Shown one piece after another: positions 9,419 to 18,702 of a stretch of 64,000 nucleotides of DNA (positions are counted from its first letter, which is position 1; every line of letters begins with the position of its first letter). Source of the stretch: Alkalihalobacterium chitinilyticum (GTDB taxonomy: Bacteria; Bacillota; Bacilli; Bacillales; Bacillaceae_F); the NCBI RefSeq assembly GCF_029028005.1, contig NZ_JAOTPO010000006.1:62001-126000 (forward strand). The letters run 5' to 3'. The notes beneath the pieces were generated by a model. That model had not been told where the DNA came from and did no database searches. It saw nothing but the letters and a program-made list of their open reading frames with translations. The translations under genes and the position numbers were made by a program.

Positions 9419-10654
9419 ATGAAAAAGAAAATATTAATTGCTTCCTTCGACATGGAAGTAGGCGGTGTTGAGAGAAGTTTAATCAGTATGCTTGAGAATT
9501 TTAATTATGATAATTATCAAGTAGATCTCATGTTATACCGCCACCAAGGTGACTTTATGAATTTAATACCAGAACAAGTAAACCTTTTACCTGAAATACC
9601 CCAATATGCAACGTTCCGTAAATCAATTAACGAAGTTATAAAAGAAAAACGGTATGCGATTGGTACTGCTAGACTGCTGTCAAAATTAAGTGTGGATTTC
9701 TATAATAAGAAGAAAAAAATCGCTGAACCTGGTTATTATCAGATGCAATTAATGTGGAAGTATGCGTTGCCATTCTTACCACGTTTAACAGGAGAATATG
9801 ACGCTGCCATTAGTTATTTATGGCCACATGATTTTGTAGCTGAAAAAGTAACAGCCACCCAAAAAATTGCTTGGATACACACGGATTTTTCTACGATTGA
9901 AACTGACATACATATGGATATTAAAATCTGGGATAAATGTAATAATATTGTTGCAGTTTCAGATGCATGTAAGATTGCTTTTATTAATAAGTACCCAGTG
10001 CTTAATAGTAAAGTAGAAGTAATAGAAAACATTACATCCCCTTTATTTATTAAGAAAATGGCCAATGAGAATATTGCAAACCCAATGAAAAATGATAAAA
10101 GATTTAAAATTATTACAGTAGCTCGATTGTCCCATGCTAAAGGTATAGATAATGCTGTCAAAGCATTGAATAAATTAAAGGATAAGGGCTTAAAAGATAT
10201 TGCATGGTACGTAGTTGGGTATGGCGGAGACGAAGCAATGATTAAAAGCTTAATTAAAGAAAATCATCTGGAAGATAGTTTTATTCTTTTAGGAAAACAA
10301 ACCAATCCGTATCCATTTATAAAAGAAGCAGATATATACGTTCAGCCTTCTAGGTATGAAGGAAAAGCGGTAACGGTAACGGAAGCCATGATTTTATCTA
10401 AACCTATTCTTATTACCAATTATTCCACAGCTCGAAGTCAAGTAAATGATAATGTAGATGGAGTAATATGTGAACTGAGCATAGATGGAATTGCAACTGG
10501 AATTGAAAGGTTAATAGAAAGCAAAGGTCTTAGAGAAAAACTTAAAAACAACCTAACACAAAAGGAATTTAGTAATCGTGATGAACTCAACAAGCTGTAT
10601 AGCTTAATCAATAAAAATATAGACAGAAAAGTTAAGCAACTAGAAATTGTATAG
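9419..10654 (+). CDS. GT4 glycosyltransferase, paralogue 1 of 3
   Basis: This GT4 enzyme has 411 residues, with VGGVERSLISMLENF at the N-terminus, WIHTD in the acceptor domain, ARLSHAKGIDNAVKAL at the domain hinge and QPSRYEGKAVTVTEAMILSKPI in the donor site. It is clearly related along its length to the two GT4 genes at 12887 and 14084, with the same PYPFIK-ADIYVQPSR block. The start is ATG 9419 behind GGAGGGAG; the in-frame ATG at 9407 would place the binding site inside the gene. Sugar specificity is unknown. Confidence 0.88.
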   Translation: MKKKILIASFDMEVGGVERSLISMLENFNYDNYQVDLMLYRHQGDFMNLIPEQVNLLPEIPQYATFRKSINEVIKEKRYAIGTARLLSKLSVDFYNKKKKIAEPGYYQMQLMWKYALPFLPRLTGEYDAAISYLWPHDFVAEKVTATQKIAWIHTDFSTIETDIHMDIKIWDKCNNIVAVSDACKIAFINKYPVLNSKVEVIENITSPLFIKKMANENIANPMKNDKRFKIITVARLSHAKGIDNAVKALNKLKDKGLKDIAWYVVGYGGDEAMIKSLIKENHLEDSFILLGKQTNPYPFIKEADIYVQPSRYEGKAVTVTEAMILSKPILITNYSTARSQVNDNVDGVICELSIDGIATGIERLIESKGLREKLKNNLTQKEFSNRDELNKLYSLINKNIDRKVKQLEIV

Positions 10655-10665
10655 GAGTGAAGACA

Positions 10666-11712
10666 GTGGAGTATAAAGTAAGTGTAATTGTACCTGTTTA
10701 TAATGCTGAACAATTTCTCTCACAATGTATTAAATCACTCTTAAACCAAACACTCCAACAATGTGAGTTTATCTTTATTAATGACGGATCAATCGATGAT
10801 AGTGAGAAAATTATTAAAGAGTATAAAAAGAAGGATTCGAGAATTAAATTAGTTAATCAAGAAAACCAAGGGGTAAGTATTGCGAGAAATACAGGCATTG
10901 AAATAGCGTCTGGAGAATATATCGGGTTTGTTGATGCGGATGACTATATCGAAAGTGACATGTATAAACAAATGTACACTAAAGCTAATACATGTAAATG
11001 TGATGCAGTAATTACAAATTTTGAAAGCGAAATTGAAGGCCATAAAGTTATAACAACCTATCCATTTCCAGAAAATCAAGTATTAGATCGTACTTTTATT
11101 GAAGATGAGTTGTTACCTTTTTTCTTGAAATCAGAAACGCTAAATACTGCCTGTAATAAAATTTATTTCAATAAGAGGATCAACGAAAACCATATTAGAT
11201 TCCCAGAAAAAGTTGCATTAGGAGAAGATGGTATGTTTAATATGCAATTTTTTTGTAGTGCATCAAATGTCAAATATCTTAATTATACTGGATACCATTA
11301 CCGTGAAGTAAACGGTAGTGCAACAAGAAATATTTTGAGTAATAATTATTTTGTTAGAGCGCTAGAAGTATATAATCTTGAATTACCTCCTATCTATTTA
11401 AAAAAATTAAGTAAAGAAAGAGTACAAGAATTAAAAGCAACAAAACTTATTAATAGTGTTCTTTCTTACATATACATCTACTTTTCGGCTTCTAAAGAAT
11501 TAAGCTTTAAAGATAGGTATAGTTATGTTAGTGAAATGATAGGTCACCCAGTTGTAAGAGATTCGATATCCTCTTATGTAAATGAAGTTGCAAATAATTT
11601 AGGAAGATATGACAAGCTTTTAATCCAAATGATAAAAAGAAAAGCGACATTTGCTTTGTACTGTGCAACTGCATATAGTAAATTAAGAAATCAACGCTTT
11701 GGAGGAAGTTAA
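10666..11712 (+). CDS. GT2 glycosyltransferase
   Basis: This is a family 2 glycosyltransferase of 348 residues: SVIVPVYNAEQFLSQCIKSL, then NDGSIDDSEKI, VSIARNTGIE and the metal site GFVDADDYIESDMY. A GTG start at 10666 is spaced correctly from GGAGTG; a GTG at 10657 overlaps that site. The C-terminal 130 residues have no recognised motif and are lysine- and tyrosine-rich. It lies within the accessory glycosyltransferase block. Confidence 0.86.
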   Translation: MEYKVSVIVPVYNAEQFLSQCIKSLLNQTLQQCEFIFINDGSIDDSEKIIKEYKKKDSRIKLVNQENQGVSIARNTGIEIASGEYIGFVDADDYIESDMYKQMYTKANTCKCDAVITNFESEIEGHKVITTYPFPENQVLDRTFIEDELLPFFLKSETLNTACNKIYFNKRINENHIRFPEKVALGEDGMFNMQFFCSASNVKYLNYTGYHYREVNGSATRNILSNNYFVRALEVYNLELPPIYLKKLSKERVQELKATKLINSVLSYIYIYFSASKELSFKDRYSYVSEMIGHPVVRDSISSYVNEVANNLGRYDKLLIQMIKRKATFALYCATAYSKLRNQRFGGS

Positions 11713-11713
11713 T

Positions 11714-12874
11714 ATGAAACTAATGATGTTTGCTCATGATGGTAGCTCAAATAGAGGCTGTGAAGCAATCGTACGCTCATCTACAAAACTTATAAAGGAA
11801 AAATTAAATGGGGCAAAAGTCTTTTTAGTATCAAATAACCCATCCACAGATAAAAAAATTGACTTATTAGATAATATATTTGATGGGTCAAGTACACCTA
11901 TTAAGAAATATTCTTACCCGTGGTTCATCTCTTCTTTTAAGTTAAAATTTTATGGAGATGAAAGTTATGCTTTAGGTAAAGTGCATCATAAAATTATTAA
12001 ACGTATTGAAGGTATGGATATTTGTTTATCTATTGGGGGTGATAATTATTGTTATGGTGAACAACCTGGTTGGTATGAAATTAATAAAAGAGTAAAAGAG
12101 CAAGGAAAAAAATTAGTACTGTGGGCTTGTTCGATTGGGGAAGAGGATATATCAACTAGAAAGCTCGAAGACTTAAAACTGTTTGATCTTATATTAGCGC
12201 GTGAAACACTTACGTATAACATGCTCATAGAAAAAGGTCTTACGAATGTAAAACTATGTGCAGATCCAGCATTTACTATGGAAAAAGAAGAATTACCTTT
12301 ACCAGAGGGTTGGCAAGTAGATAATACAATAGGAATAAACTTTAGTCCTTTAGTTATGAAAAAAAACCACAAATCTAAATTCGCAGTTAGGGAACTAATT
12401 AAATATATATTAAAAACGACTGATTGTACAATAGCATTAACACCACATGTAATACAAATAGATAACAATGATTATATAGTTCTATATCAACTTTACGAAG
12501 AATTTCGTGAAACTGGAAGAGTAATTTTGTTACGGTCAGATTTAAATGCCATTCAATATAAAGGATATATTGCTAGAATGAGGTTTTTTATTGGAGCTAG
12601 AACTCATGCAACAATTGCAGCCTATTCCAATTATGTTCCAACGATGGTTTTAGGCTATAGCGTGAAATCTAAAGGAATTGCTAAAGATATTTTTGGCGAA
12701 GAAAAGTTAGTGCTTAATCTTGAAGAACTTTCAGACAGTAGAAAATTAATTAATAACTTTAATGAAATGGTTAATCAGGAAGAAGAAATTAAACAAATTC
12801 TCAAAACTAATATTCCGAATATCAAAAAGATGTCTTATAAAGCAGTAGAAGATTTAAAAGAATTGATTAAATAG
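11714..12874 (+). CDS. polysaccharide pyruvyl transferase family protein
   Basis: This protein of 386 residues is of the PF04230 type (EpsI, EpsO, CsaB relatives). It contains DGSSNRGCEAIVRSS at the N-terminus, SIGGDNYCYG, WACSIGEED and the C-terminal GARTHATIAAYSNYVPTMVLGYSVK. Members transfer pyruvate from phosphoenolpyruvate to make ketal-pyruvylated sugars, giving the polymer negative charge. The start ATG 11714 follows TTTGGAGG and overlaps nothing. In B. subtilis two such genes flank epsN, so the role fits this locus. Confidence 0.88.
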   Translation: MKLMMFAHDGSSNRGCEAIVRSSTKLIKEKLNGAKVFLVSNNPSTDKKIDLLDNIFDGSSTPIKKYSYPWFISSFKLKFYGDESYALGKVHHKIIKRIEGMDICLSIGGDNYCYGEQPGWYEINKRVKEQGKKLVLWACSIGEEDISTRKLEDLKLFDLILARETLTYNMLIEKGLTNVKLCADPAFTMEKEELPLPEGWQVDNTIGINFSPLVMKKNHKSKFAVRELIKYILKTTDCTIALTPHVIQIDNNDYIVLYQLYEEFRETGRVILLRSDLNAIQYKGYIARMRFFIGARTHATIAAYSNYVPTMVLGYSVKSKGIAKDIFGEEKLVLNLEELSDSRKLINNFNEMVNQEEEIKQILKTNIPNIKKMSYKAVEDLKELIK

Positions 12875-12886
12875 CTGAGGTGTTAT

Positions 12887-14077
12887 ATGAAACAAAATAT
12901 ATTATTTGTAATGCCTAGCTTATCAGCTGGAGGAGGAGAAAAAAGTTTAGTTAATTTACTAACACAAATTGACTATGAATTATACGATGTAGAGTTGTTC
13001 TTGTTTAAAAGAGAAGGTCTATTCTTAAATATGTTGCCAGAAGAAGTTCAAGTACTAGATTTTCCCAAAGAATACAAAATCTTCTCGAAAGGTTTATTTA
13101 CTTCATTTATAACTTTTATGAAGGAAAGACAATTTAGTCTCGCATTTTACAGAATTATGTTTACTGTAAAAAGTAGATTGATCAAGGACAATAAAAACGC
13201 TGAACAACAAACTTGGAAATATTTAAATATGTATTTTAATACAACTCATAAAGAATATGATGTAGCTATTGGTTTTCTAGAAAAAACGTCTATATATTAT
13301 GTAGTAGACCGAATAAAATCAACCAAGAAAATAGGTTGGATCCATACCAATTATTCGAATTCAGGAATGAATAAAGATATTGACCATCCTTATTATGAAA
13401 AATTAGACCGAATTGTTACAGTGTCCCAGGAATGTGCTAAATCGATTAGTGAGATCTTCCCAGACTTCAAGGATAAAGTAGACGTGATATTTAATATAGT
13501 TTCACCCAAAATAATAGATAAACTTTCAAAAGAAAATATGGACATGGTAATGGATGATAAGTTTGTTAATATTGTAACAATGGGAAGATTAAGTTACGAA
13601 AAAGGAATTGACATGGCTGTTAATGCTTGTGACTTATTGGTTAAAAATGGTTTTAATATAAAATGGTATGTTTTAGGAGAAGGGGATGAAAAAGAAAACT
13701 TAGAAGAATTGATCAAAAAAAAGAAACTAGGAAACAATTTTTTCTTACTAGGACTAAAAGAAAATCCCTATCCATATATAAAAAATGCTGATATTTATGT
13801 GCAACCATCTAGATATGAAGGGAAATCGATTGCTATTGACGAAGCGAAAATATTAAAAAAGCCGATTGTTGTAACTAATTACAATAGTGCTAAAGATCAA
13901 ATTGCCAATCGGGTAACAGGAATAATTGAAGAATTAAATGCAACTAGTGTTGCCGAAGGTATTCAATTATTAATTGAAAATGAAGAGATAAGAAAAAGAT
14001 TAATAAATAATCTTCATGCTGAACAACTAGGAACTGAAGGAGAAATTGAAAAACTATATGATCTAATAAGGCGGTGA
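12887..14077 (+). CDS. GT4 glycosyltransferase, paralogue 2 of 3
   Basis: This GT4 protein of 396 residues is most similar to the next gene and also related to the one at 9419. It shows SAGGGEKSLVNLL, WIHTNYSNSG, GRLSYEKGIDMAVNAC and PYPYIKNADIYVQPSRYEGKSIAIDEAKIL. Note DEAK in place of the more common EAM in the donor loop, shared with the following paralogue but not with the first. Codon use is strongly AT-biased. The gene stops one base before the GTG codon that opens the next frame. Confidence 0.87.
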   Translation: MKQNILFVMPSLSAGGGEKSLVNLLTQIDYELYDVELFLFKREGLFLNMLPEEVQVLDFPKEYKIFSKGLFTSFITFMKERQFSLAFYRIMFTVKSRLIKDNKNAEQQTWKYLNMYFNTTHKEYDVAIGFLEKTSIYYVVDRIKSTKKIGWIHTNYSNSGMNKDIDHPYYEKLDRIVTVSQECAKSISEIFPDFKDKVDVIFNIVSPKIIDKLSKENMDMVMDDKFVNIVTMGRLSYEKGIDMAVNACDLLVKNGFNIKWYVLGEGDEKENLEELIKKKKLGNNFFLLGLKENPYPYIKNADIYVQPSRYEGKSIAIDEAKILKKPIVVTNYNSAKDQIANRVTGIIEELNATSVAEGIQLLIENEEIRKRLINNLHAEQLGTEGEIEKLYDLIRR

Positions 14078-14083
14078 GTGAGT

Positions 14084-15271
14084 TTGAAAAAAGACCTTCT
14101 TTTCATATTAAATAACTTAAATTGTGGGGGGGCAGAGAAAGCACTTATCTCACTTTTGGAGACGATTGACTATACAAGATTTAATGTAGATCTATTTTTG
14201 TTTAAACATGAAGGACTTTTCTTTAACAAAATCCCCCAACAGGTAAATATCATAAAAGAGCCTAGCAATTATAGTTATTTTGACATGCCAATAAAAAAGG
14301 CTCTTCTTCAAAGTACAAAAAAAGGAAATTTACGGTTAATGTGGTCAAGGCTTCAAGCTGGTTACATATTTAAAACTGAAGTTAATCCTGCTAGATGTGA
14401 ACAAAAGGTGTGGAAATATATACAAAAAAACTTAGACAATTTAGATAAGGAATATGATGTAGCAATTGGATATTTAGAAAAAAACCCAATCTATTTTTGT
14501 TTGGATAATGTGAAAGCAAATCTAAAATTGGGGTTTATCCATAATGACTATGACAAATTAGGGATGGATCCAATGATCGATAATAAATATTTCAATAAAC
14601 TAGATAAAGTAATAACAGTATCTAATGAATGTGCTAATGTTTTAAAACAAAGGTTCCCGCAGTATAAAGAAAAGGTAGAAGTAATGTATAATATTGTTTC
14701 TCCCAGTCTTATTCAAAAAATGTCTCTGCAAAAGTTAGATGATCCACAAGACGGAATTAAGATTGTTTCAGTTGGAAGGCTAAATAAACAGAAGGGATTT
14801 GAGCTTGCAATTGACGCTTGTGAAAAGTTAGTTCATCAAGGGTACCAGGTAAGGTGGGATGTAGTAGGGGAAGGCCAGGAAAGAAGTGAATTAGAGAAAT
14901 TAATAAAGGATAAAAAATTAGAAAATATATTTATTCTACATGGATTAAAAGAAAATCCCTACCCTTATGTAAGAGCAGCGGATATATATGTTCAACCTTC
15001 AAGGTTTGAAGGAAAGTCAATAGCAATCGATGAAGCAAAAATACTTCAAAAACCAATTATAACTACTAACTTTACTACAGCTAAAGATCAGATTAATCAC
15101 GAAGAAACTGGTTTGATCGTAGAAATGAATGGTGAAGCAATTGCAAAAGGAGTACAAAGGTTAATTGATGATAAAACATTAAAAAATAAATTAATAAAAA
15201 ATTTAACACAGGAAAAGCTTGGTACAGAAGAAGAGATTTTAAAATTATATGATATTATCAATGCGGGCTAG
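14084..15271 (+). CDS. GT4 glycosyltransferase, paralogue 3 of 3
   Basis: This is a tandem paralogue of the preceding gene: NCGGAEKALISLLETIDY, GFIHNDYDKLG, GRLNKQKGFELAIDAC and PYPYVRAADIYVQPSRFEGKSIAIDEAKIL. It has about 395 residues. I prefer the TTG at 14084, six to seven bases after GGCGGTGAG; the GTG at 14078 directly abuts the binding site. The pair probably arose by local duplication, allowing two different sugar transfers from a similar scaffold, which is inference. Confidence 0.86.
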   Translation: MKKDLLFILNNLNCGGAEKALISLLETIDYTRFNVDLFLFKHEGLFFNKIPQQVNIIKEPSNYSYFDMPIKKALLQSTKKGNLRLMWSRLQAGYIFKTEVNPARCEQKVWKYIQKNLDNLDKEYDVAIGYLEKNPIYFCLDNVKANLKLGFIHNDYDKLGMDPMIDNKYFNKLDKVITVSNECANVLKQRFPQYKEKVEVMYNIVSPSLIQKMSLQKLDDPQDGIKIVSVGRLNKQKGFELAIDACEKLVHQGYQVRWDVVGEGQERSELEKLIKDKKLENIFILHGLKENPYPYVRAADIYVQPSRFEGKSIAIDEAKILQKPIITTNFTTAKDQINHEETGLIVEMNGEAIAKGVQRLIDDKTLKNKLIKNLTQEKLGTEEEILKLYDIINAG

Positions 15272-15286
15272 AGAGGTACTTTTTAA

Positions 15287-16483
15287 ATGACGTTATTACT
15301 AATAAGCTTATTAACCATATTTAGTGGCATTATCATTATTATTTTAATAGATATTATCCCGATTTTTAAGGATTGGGCAGGAAGAATTCATATTGGAAGA
15401 TTTACTAGTAAGGAATCCTGGAACAAAGCCATAGTTAGTCGTGGTATACAATGGTTAAATCATACCCCAAAAATAAAAGTAACTGATAATACTAGGCTAG
15501 TCTTTATTGATATGTTAAAAGGAAATTATTCGAAGGATGCAATTCAGCATTGGCAGGAAGCGGCATTACTATTGGGGTTAATTGAATACTTAAGAACGAA
15601 GGATGATGCTGCCTTAGAAAAAGAGATTAACCAATTTCTAAATCGAAAGTTTGATCAATCAGGCCAGTGGATCGAAAAACCTGAGCATGTAGATGGAGCT
15701 ATTCTAGCTTATGCTGTTATAAAGCTAAATCATATTGAAACAGGTAAGTATAAAAAAGCTTTTGATTACACGTGGAACCTAATTAAAGAACATATTGGGG
15801 AAGATGGAACAGTAGGATATAGGAAATCTATGATGGACTACAGATACGTAGACACGATAGGTTTCATATGTCCTTTTTTAGTGGCTTATGGATTGAAATA
15901 TCAAATAGAAGAATGCATAGACTTGGCTGTTAAGCAAATAAAAGAATACGAACAATGGGGGATGTTAGAAGGTCATTTTATACCATGTCATGCCTATAAA
16001 GTGAAGAATAAAGCACCACTTGGTTTGTATGGGTGGGGAAGAGGTCTTGGATGGTATGCAATTGGACTTATTGATGCTTGGGGTGAATTACCGCAAGATC
16101 ATCCTTCTAAGGACATCCTAGAAGAGAGTGTTAAGAAGTTTGCTAGAGCAGCTATGAATTTTCAGCAAGACAATGGTAGTTGGAACTGGACAGTAACAAG
16201 AAATGAAAGTCGGCCAGATTCTTCAGCAACAGCAACTCTAAGTTGGTTTTTAATCAATGCAGCGAAAATTGAGGGTATTTCAGAGGAATGTCAAAGTAGT
16301 ACAAGAGATTCAATTAAATACTTTATGAGTGTAACGAGAAGAAATGGTACGGTAGACTTTTCACAAGGAGATACAAAAGATATTGGAGTTTATTCTAGTA
16401 TCTTTAATAAACTTCCTTTTACTCAAGGGTTTTGTATTAGGTTATTAGCCTCTTACAAGAAAAGGAGTTCTTCAAAATGCTAA
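15287..16483 (+). CDS. membrane-anchored GH88/GH105-like glycoside hydrolase
   Basis: This protein of 398 residues has one N-terminal membrane segment (about residues 3-26), then an alpha/alpha six-hairpin domain. VDGAILAYAVIKLN, DYRYVDTIGFICPFL and GLYGWGRGLGWYAIGLIDAW resemble unsaturated glucuronyl or rhamnogalacturonyl hydrolases of GH88/GH105. Those enzymes release a 4,5-unsaturated uronic acid from lyase products. A membrane-tethered form inside a biosynthetic locus may trim or recycle polymer. It would then be expected to work with a lyase, and a decayed beta-helix gene lies nearby at 24949-27048. The match is by motif only. Confidence 0.75.
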   Translation: MTLLLISLLTIFSGIIIIILIDIIPIFKDWAGRIHIGRFTSKESWNKAIVSRGIQWLNHTPKIKVTDNTRLVFIDMLKGNYSKDAIQHWQEAALLLGLIEYLRTKDDAALEKEINQFLNRKFDQSGQWIEKPEHVDGAILAYAVIKLNHIETGKYKKAFDYTWNLIKEHIGEDGTVGYRKSMMDYRYVDTIGFICPFLVAYGLKYQIEECIDLAVKQIKEYEQWGMLEGHFIPCHAYKVKNKAPLGLYGWGRGLGWYAIGLIDAWGELPQDHPSKDILEESVKKFARAAMNFQQDNGSWNWTVTRNESRPDSSATATLSWFLINAAKIEGISEECQSSTRDSIKYFMSVTRRNGTVDFSQGDTKDIGVYSSIFNKLPFTQGFCIRLLASYKKRSSSKC

Positions 16484-17037
16484 AAATAATTAATTATCTA
16501 AAAGTTAGGTTGAGAAAAATTTTTTTAGAGGAGATATGGTTAGAAGACTATATTAAGCTAGGGTTACAAATAGGAGAGAATTGCTCTATACAACCAGGAG
16601 TAATTCTCGATTACTCACATTGTTGGTTAATAAAAATTGGTAATAACGTTACCATAGCACCACAAGCATATATATTAGCTCATGATGCAAGCACCAAGAG
16701 ATTAAATAATTATACAAAGATAAGCAGTGTAACTATCGAAGATAATGTTTTTATAGGAGCTAGAGCTCTAATTATGCCAGGAGTTACCATTGGGAAAAAT
16801 TCTATAGTTGCAGCTGGAAGTATAGTAACAAAATCAGTTCCAGCGGAGAGTGTTGTAGCAGGTAATCCAGCAAGAATAATAACTACGTTGGAAGAATATA
16901 TGTACAAAAAAAATAATGAATTATTACAGTCTCCAAATGTTTTTGACTATAAATATACTCTAAATGGAAATATATCAAATGAACAAAAAAATATTATGTA
17001 CCTTGAATTAAAAAATAAAATTGGATTTATCGAATAG
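16477..17037 (+). CDS. hexapeptide-repeat acetyltransferase
   Basis: This is a LbH acyltransferase of 186 residues: ILDYSHCWLIKIGNNVTIAPQ, ILAHDAST with the likely catalytic histidine, [32 protein letters not shown] and [10 protein letters not shown]. The fold resembles maltose/galactoside acetyltransferases and uses acetyl-CoA. The start ATG 16477 overlaps the previous stop and follows AAAAGGAG. It most likely O-acetylates a sugar of the polymer. Confidence 0.88.
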   Translation: MLKIINYLKVRLRKIFLEEIWLEDYIKLGLQIGENCSIQPGVILDYSHCWLIKIGNNVTIAPQAYILAHDASTKRLNNYTKISSVTIEDNVFIGARALIMPGVTIGKNSIVAAGSIVTKSVPAESVVAGNPARIITTLEEYMYKKNNELLQSPNVFDYKYTLNGNISNEQKNIMYLELKNKIGFIE

Positions 17038-17136
17038 AGTGATAGCAACTGTTTAATAACTATATATTGGAAAACCTTGAGAAGAAATATTAAATAAGCA
17101 GTGAATAGAGTAAACTTGTAAAGTGTTTTCCATGTA

Positions 17137-17165
17137 TTGATACCTTAGACATTGGGTATTATTAG
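17137..17165 (+). promoter_or_regulatory. weak sigma-A promoter candidate in the only large gap of the operon
   Basis: The 187-base gap 17038-17224 is the largest in the biosynthetic operon. TTGATA (17137-17142), 17 bases, then TATTAG (17160-17165) would place a start about 55 bases before the next gene. The match is partial, so this is tentative. Confidence 0.25.
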
Positions 17166-17224
17166 TTTTCCTCAGAATTATCTATAAAGTTAGTACAAAT
17201 GTATAGTAAAGGACAGATTTTATT

Positions 17225-17770
17225 ATGATGTTACGTATTTTAAAATCACTAAAAACAAGAATAAATAATAAATTAAATCCGAGAACAGAATTAGAAGTGT
17301 TGAGGGAAAGAGGTTTAATTCATGGAAGAAACTTTAATTTTTTTAATAGTCATATAGACTATGGTCACTGCTGGCTTGTAGAAATTGGAGATGATGTGAC
17401 TATTACTAATAGTACCATTTTAGCCCATGATGCAAGTATGAAACTTCAAACAGGAAAATCTAAAATAGGAAAAGTTAAAATAGGTGATAGAGTATTTATT
17501 GGGTATAACAGTGTCGTTTTATGTAATGTAAGAATAGGGAATAACGTTATAGTAGCAGCAGGGTCGATAGTAACTAAAGATATACCAGAGAATAGTATAG
17601 TAGCGGGAAATCCAGCAAGAATAATAGGAAAAACATCAGAGTATATAAAAAAACAAAAAGAGTTTATGAAAGTTAAACCTGTCTATGATACTTATTGGCC
17701 AAATAAAACTGATAATCAAATAAATCAAATAAAAAAAGAACTAGATAATGACTTTGGGTATGACGAGTAA
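17225..17770 (+). CDS. hexapeptide-repeat acetyltransferase, second copy
   Basis: This LbH acyltransferase of 181 residues is paralogous to the one at 16477 ([71 protein letters not shown]). AAAGGA lies about 12 bases before the first ATG, which is followed directly by a second ATG. Two acetyltransferases in a row suggest two acetylation sites on the repeat unit. The surrounding DNA is among the most AT-rich of the window. Confidence 0.87.
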   Translation: MMLRILKSLKTRINNKLNPRTELEVLRERGLIHGRNFNFFNSHIDYGHCWLVEIGDDVTITNSTILAHDASMKLQTGKSKIGKVKIGDRVFIGYNSVVLCNVRIGNNVIVAAGSIVTKDIPENSIVAGNPARIIGKTSEYIKKQKEFMKVKPVYDTYWPNKTDNQINQIKKELDNDFGYDE

Positions 17771-17790
17771 ATATGAGAAAGGAAACCGGT

Positions 17791-18675
17791 ATGAAAATAG
17801 CTTATATCATTCTAGCTCACAACAAACCTGAACAATTAATTAGATTAATTAACAGGCTAAATGAAGAGGATATAACATTTATTATCCATTATGATAAAAA
17901 TAGTCCTGACTCAGAATTTGGAGAGCTTAAAGATTTCTTTAGTAATTATAATAATATTTATTTTTCTGAAAGGATTAAATGTTACTGGGGGGGGATTAAT
18001 CTAGTTAGGGCAACATTAGGGTGTTTAAGTTTACTTCAAAAAGAAAATATTCAATATGATTATGCGTCGCTTTTAAGCGGTCAGGATTATCCCCTTTTTA
18101 GTAATAGTAAGATTAAAGAATTTTTCTACCAAAATAAAGGGAAGCAGTTTATGCAATATTTTAAACCGATAAATGTTTGGAAAAATGAGGACAGGATAAG
18201 GTACTACTATTTTAATAATTACAATATCAGAGGAAATTCGTTCAAGAAATTTGTTTTCAGTAATTTTAACCGAATAATTAAGAAGTTAAACATCAGGAGA
18301 TATTACTATCCATTTGAAGAATTTTATGGTGGAAGTCAATGGTGGAGCTTATCAAAGGATTGTATTAATTATATTTTAGATTATACCAGACAGAATGGTA
18401 AGGCAGTTTCCTTTTTTAAATATGTTTTTATTCCAGATGAAATATTCTTTCAAACTATCATATTGAACTCAGACTTTAAAGAACTTGTAGTAAATAATCA
18501 CCTAAGGTATATTGATTGGTCTAGTGATCCAGCTCCTAAAGTTTTAGGAAAAGAAGATCTAAATTTACTTATTAATTCAAATAAATTATTTGCTAGAAAA
18601 TTTGATTGTAATAAAGACTCAGAAGTTTTAGATTTAATTGATGAAATTTGTGAAGGAAAAAAACTTAAAATATAG
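17791..18675 (+). CDS. GT14-like (core-2/I-branching) glycosyltransferase
   Basis: This protein of 294 residues resembles bacterial beta-1,6-N-acetylglucosaminyltransferases of GT14. It shows AYIILAHNKPEQLIRLINRL and IIHYDKN at the N-terminus, LLSGQDYPLFSN in the middle, GGSQWWSLS and PDEIFFQTIILNS. These are the family's core blocks. It would attach a branch sugar. The start ATG 17791 follows GAAAGGAAA; an ATG at 17773 lacks a binding site. Confidence 0.86.
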   Translation: MKIAYIILAHNKPEQLIRLINRLNEEDITFIIHYDKNSPDSEFGELKDFFSNYNNIYFSERIKCYWGGINLVRATLGCLSLLQKENIQYDYASLLSGQDYPLFSNSKIKEFFYQNKGKQFMQYFKPINVWKNEDRIRYYYFNNYNIRGNSFKKFVFSNFNRIIKKLNIRRYYYPFEEFYGGSQWWSLSKDCINYILDYTRQNGKAVSFFKYVFIPDEIFFQTIILNSDFKELVVNNHLRYIDWSSDPAPKVLGKEDLNLLINSNKLFARKFDCNKDSEVLDLIDEICEGKKLKI

Positions 18676-18702
18676 GGGCGATAATTAATTAAGGGGATGA
18701 AG

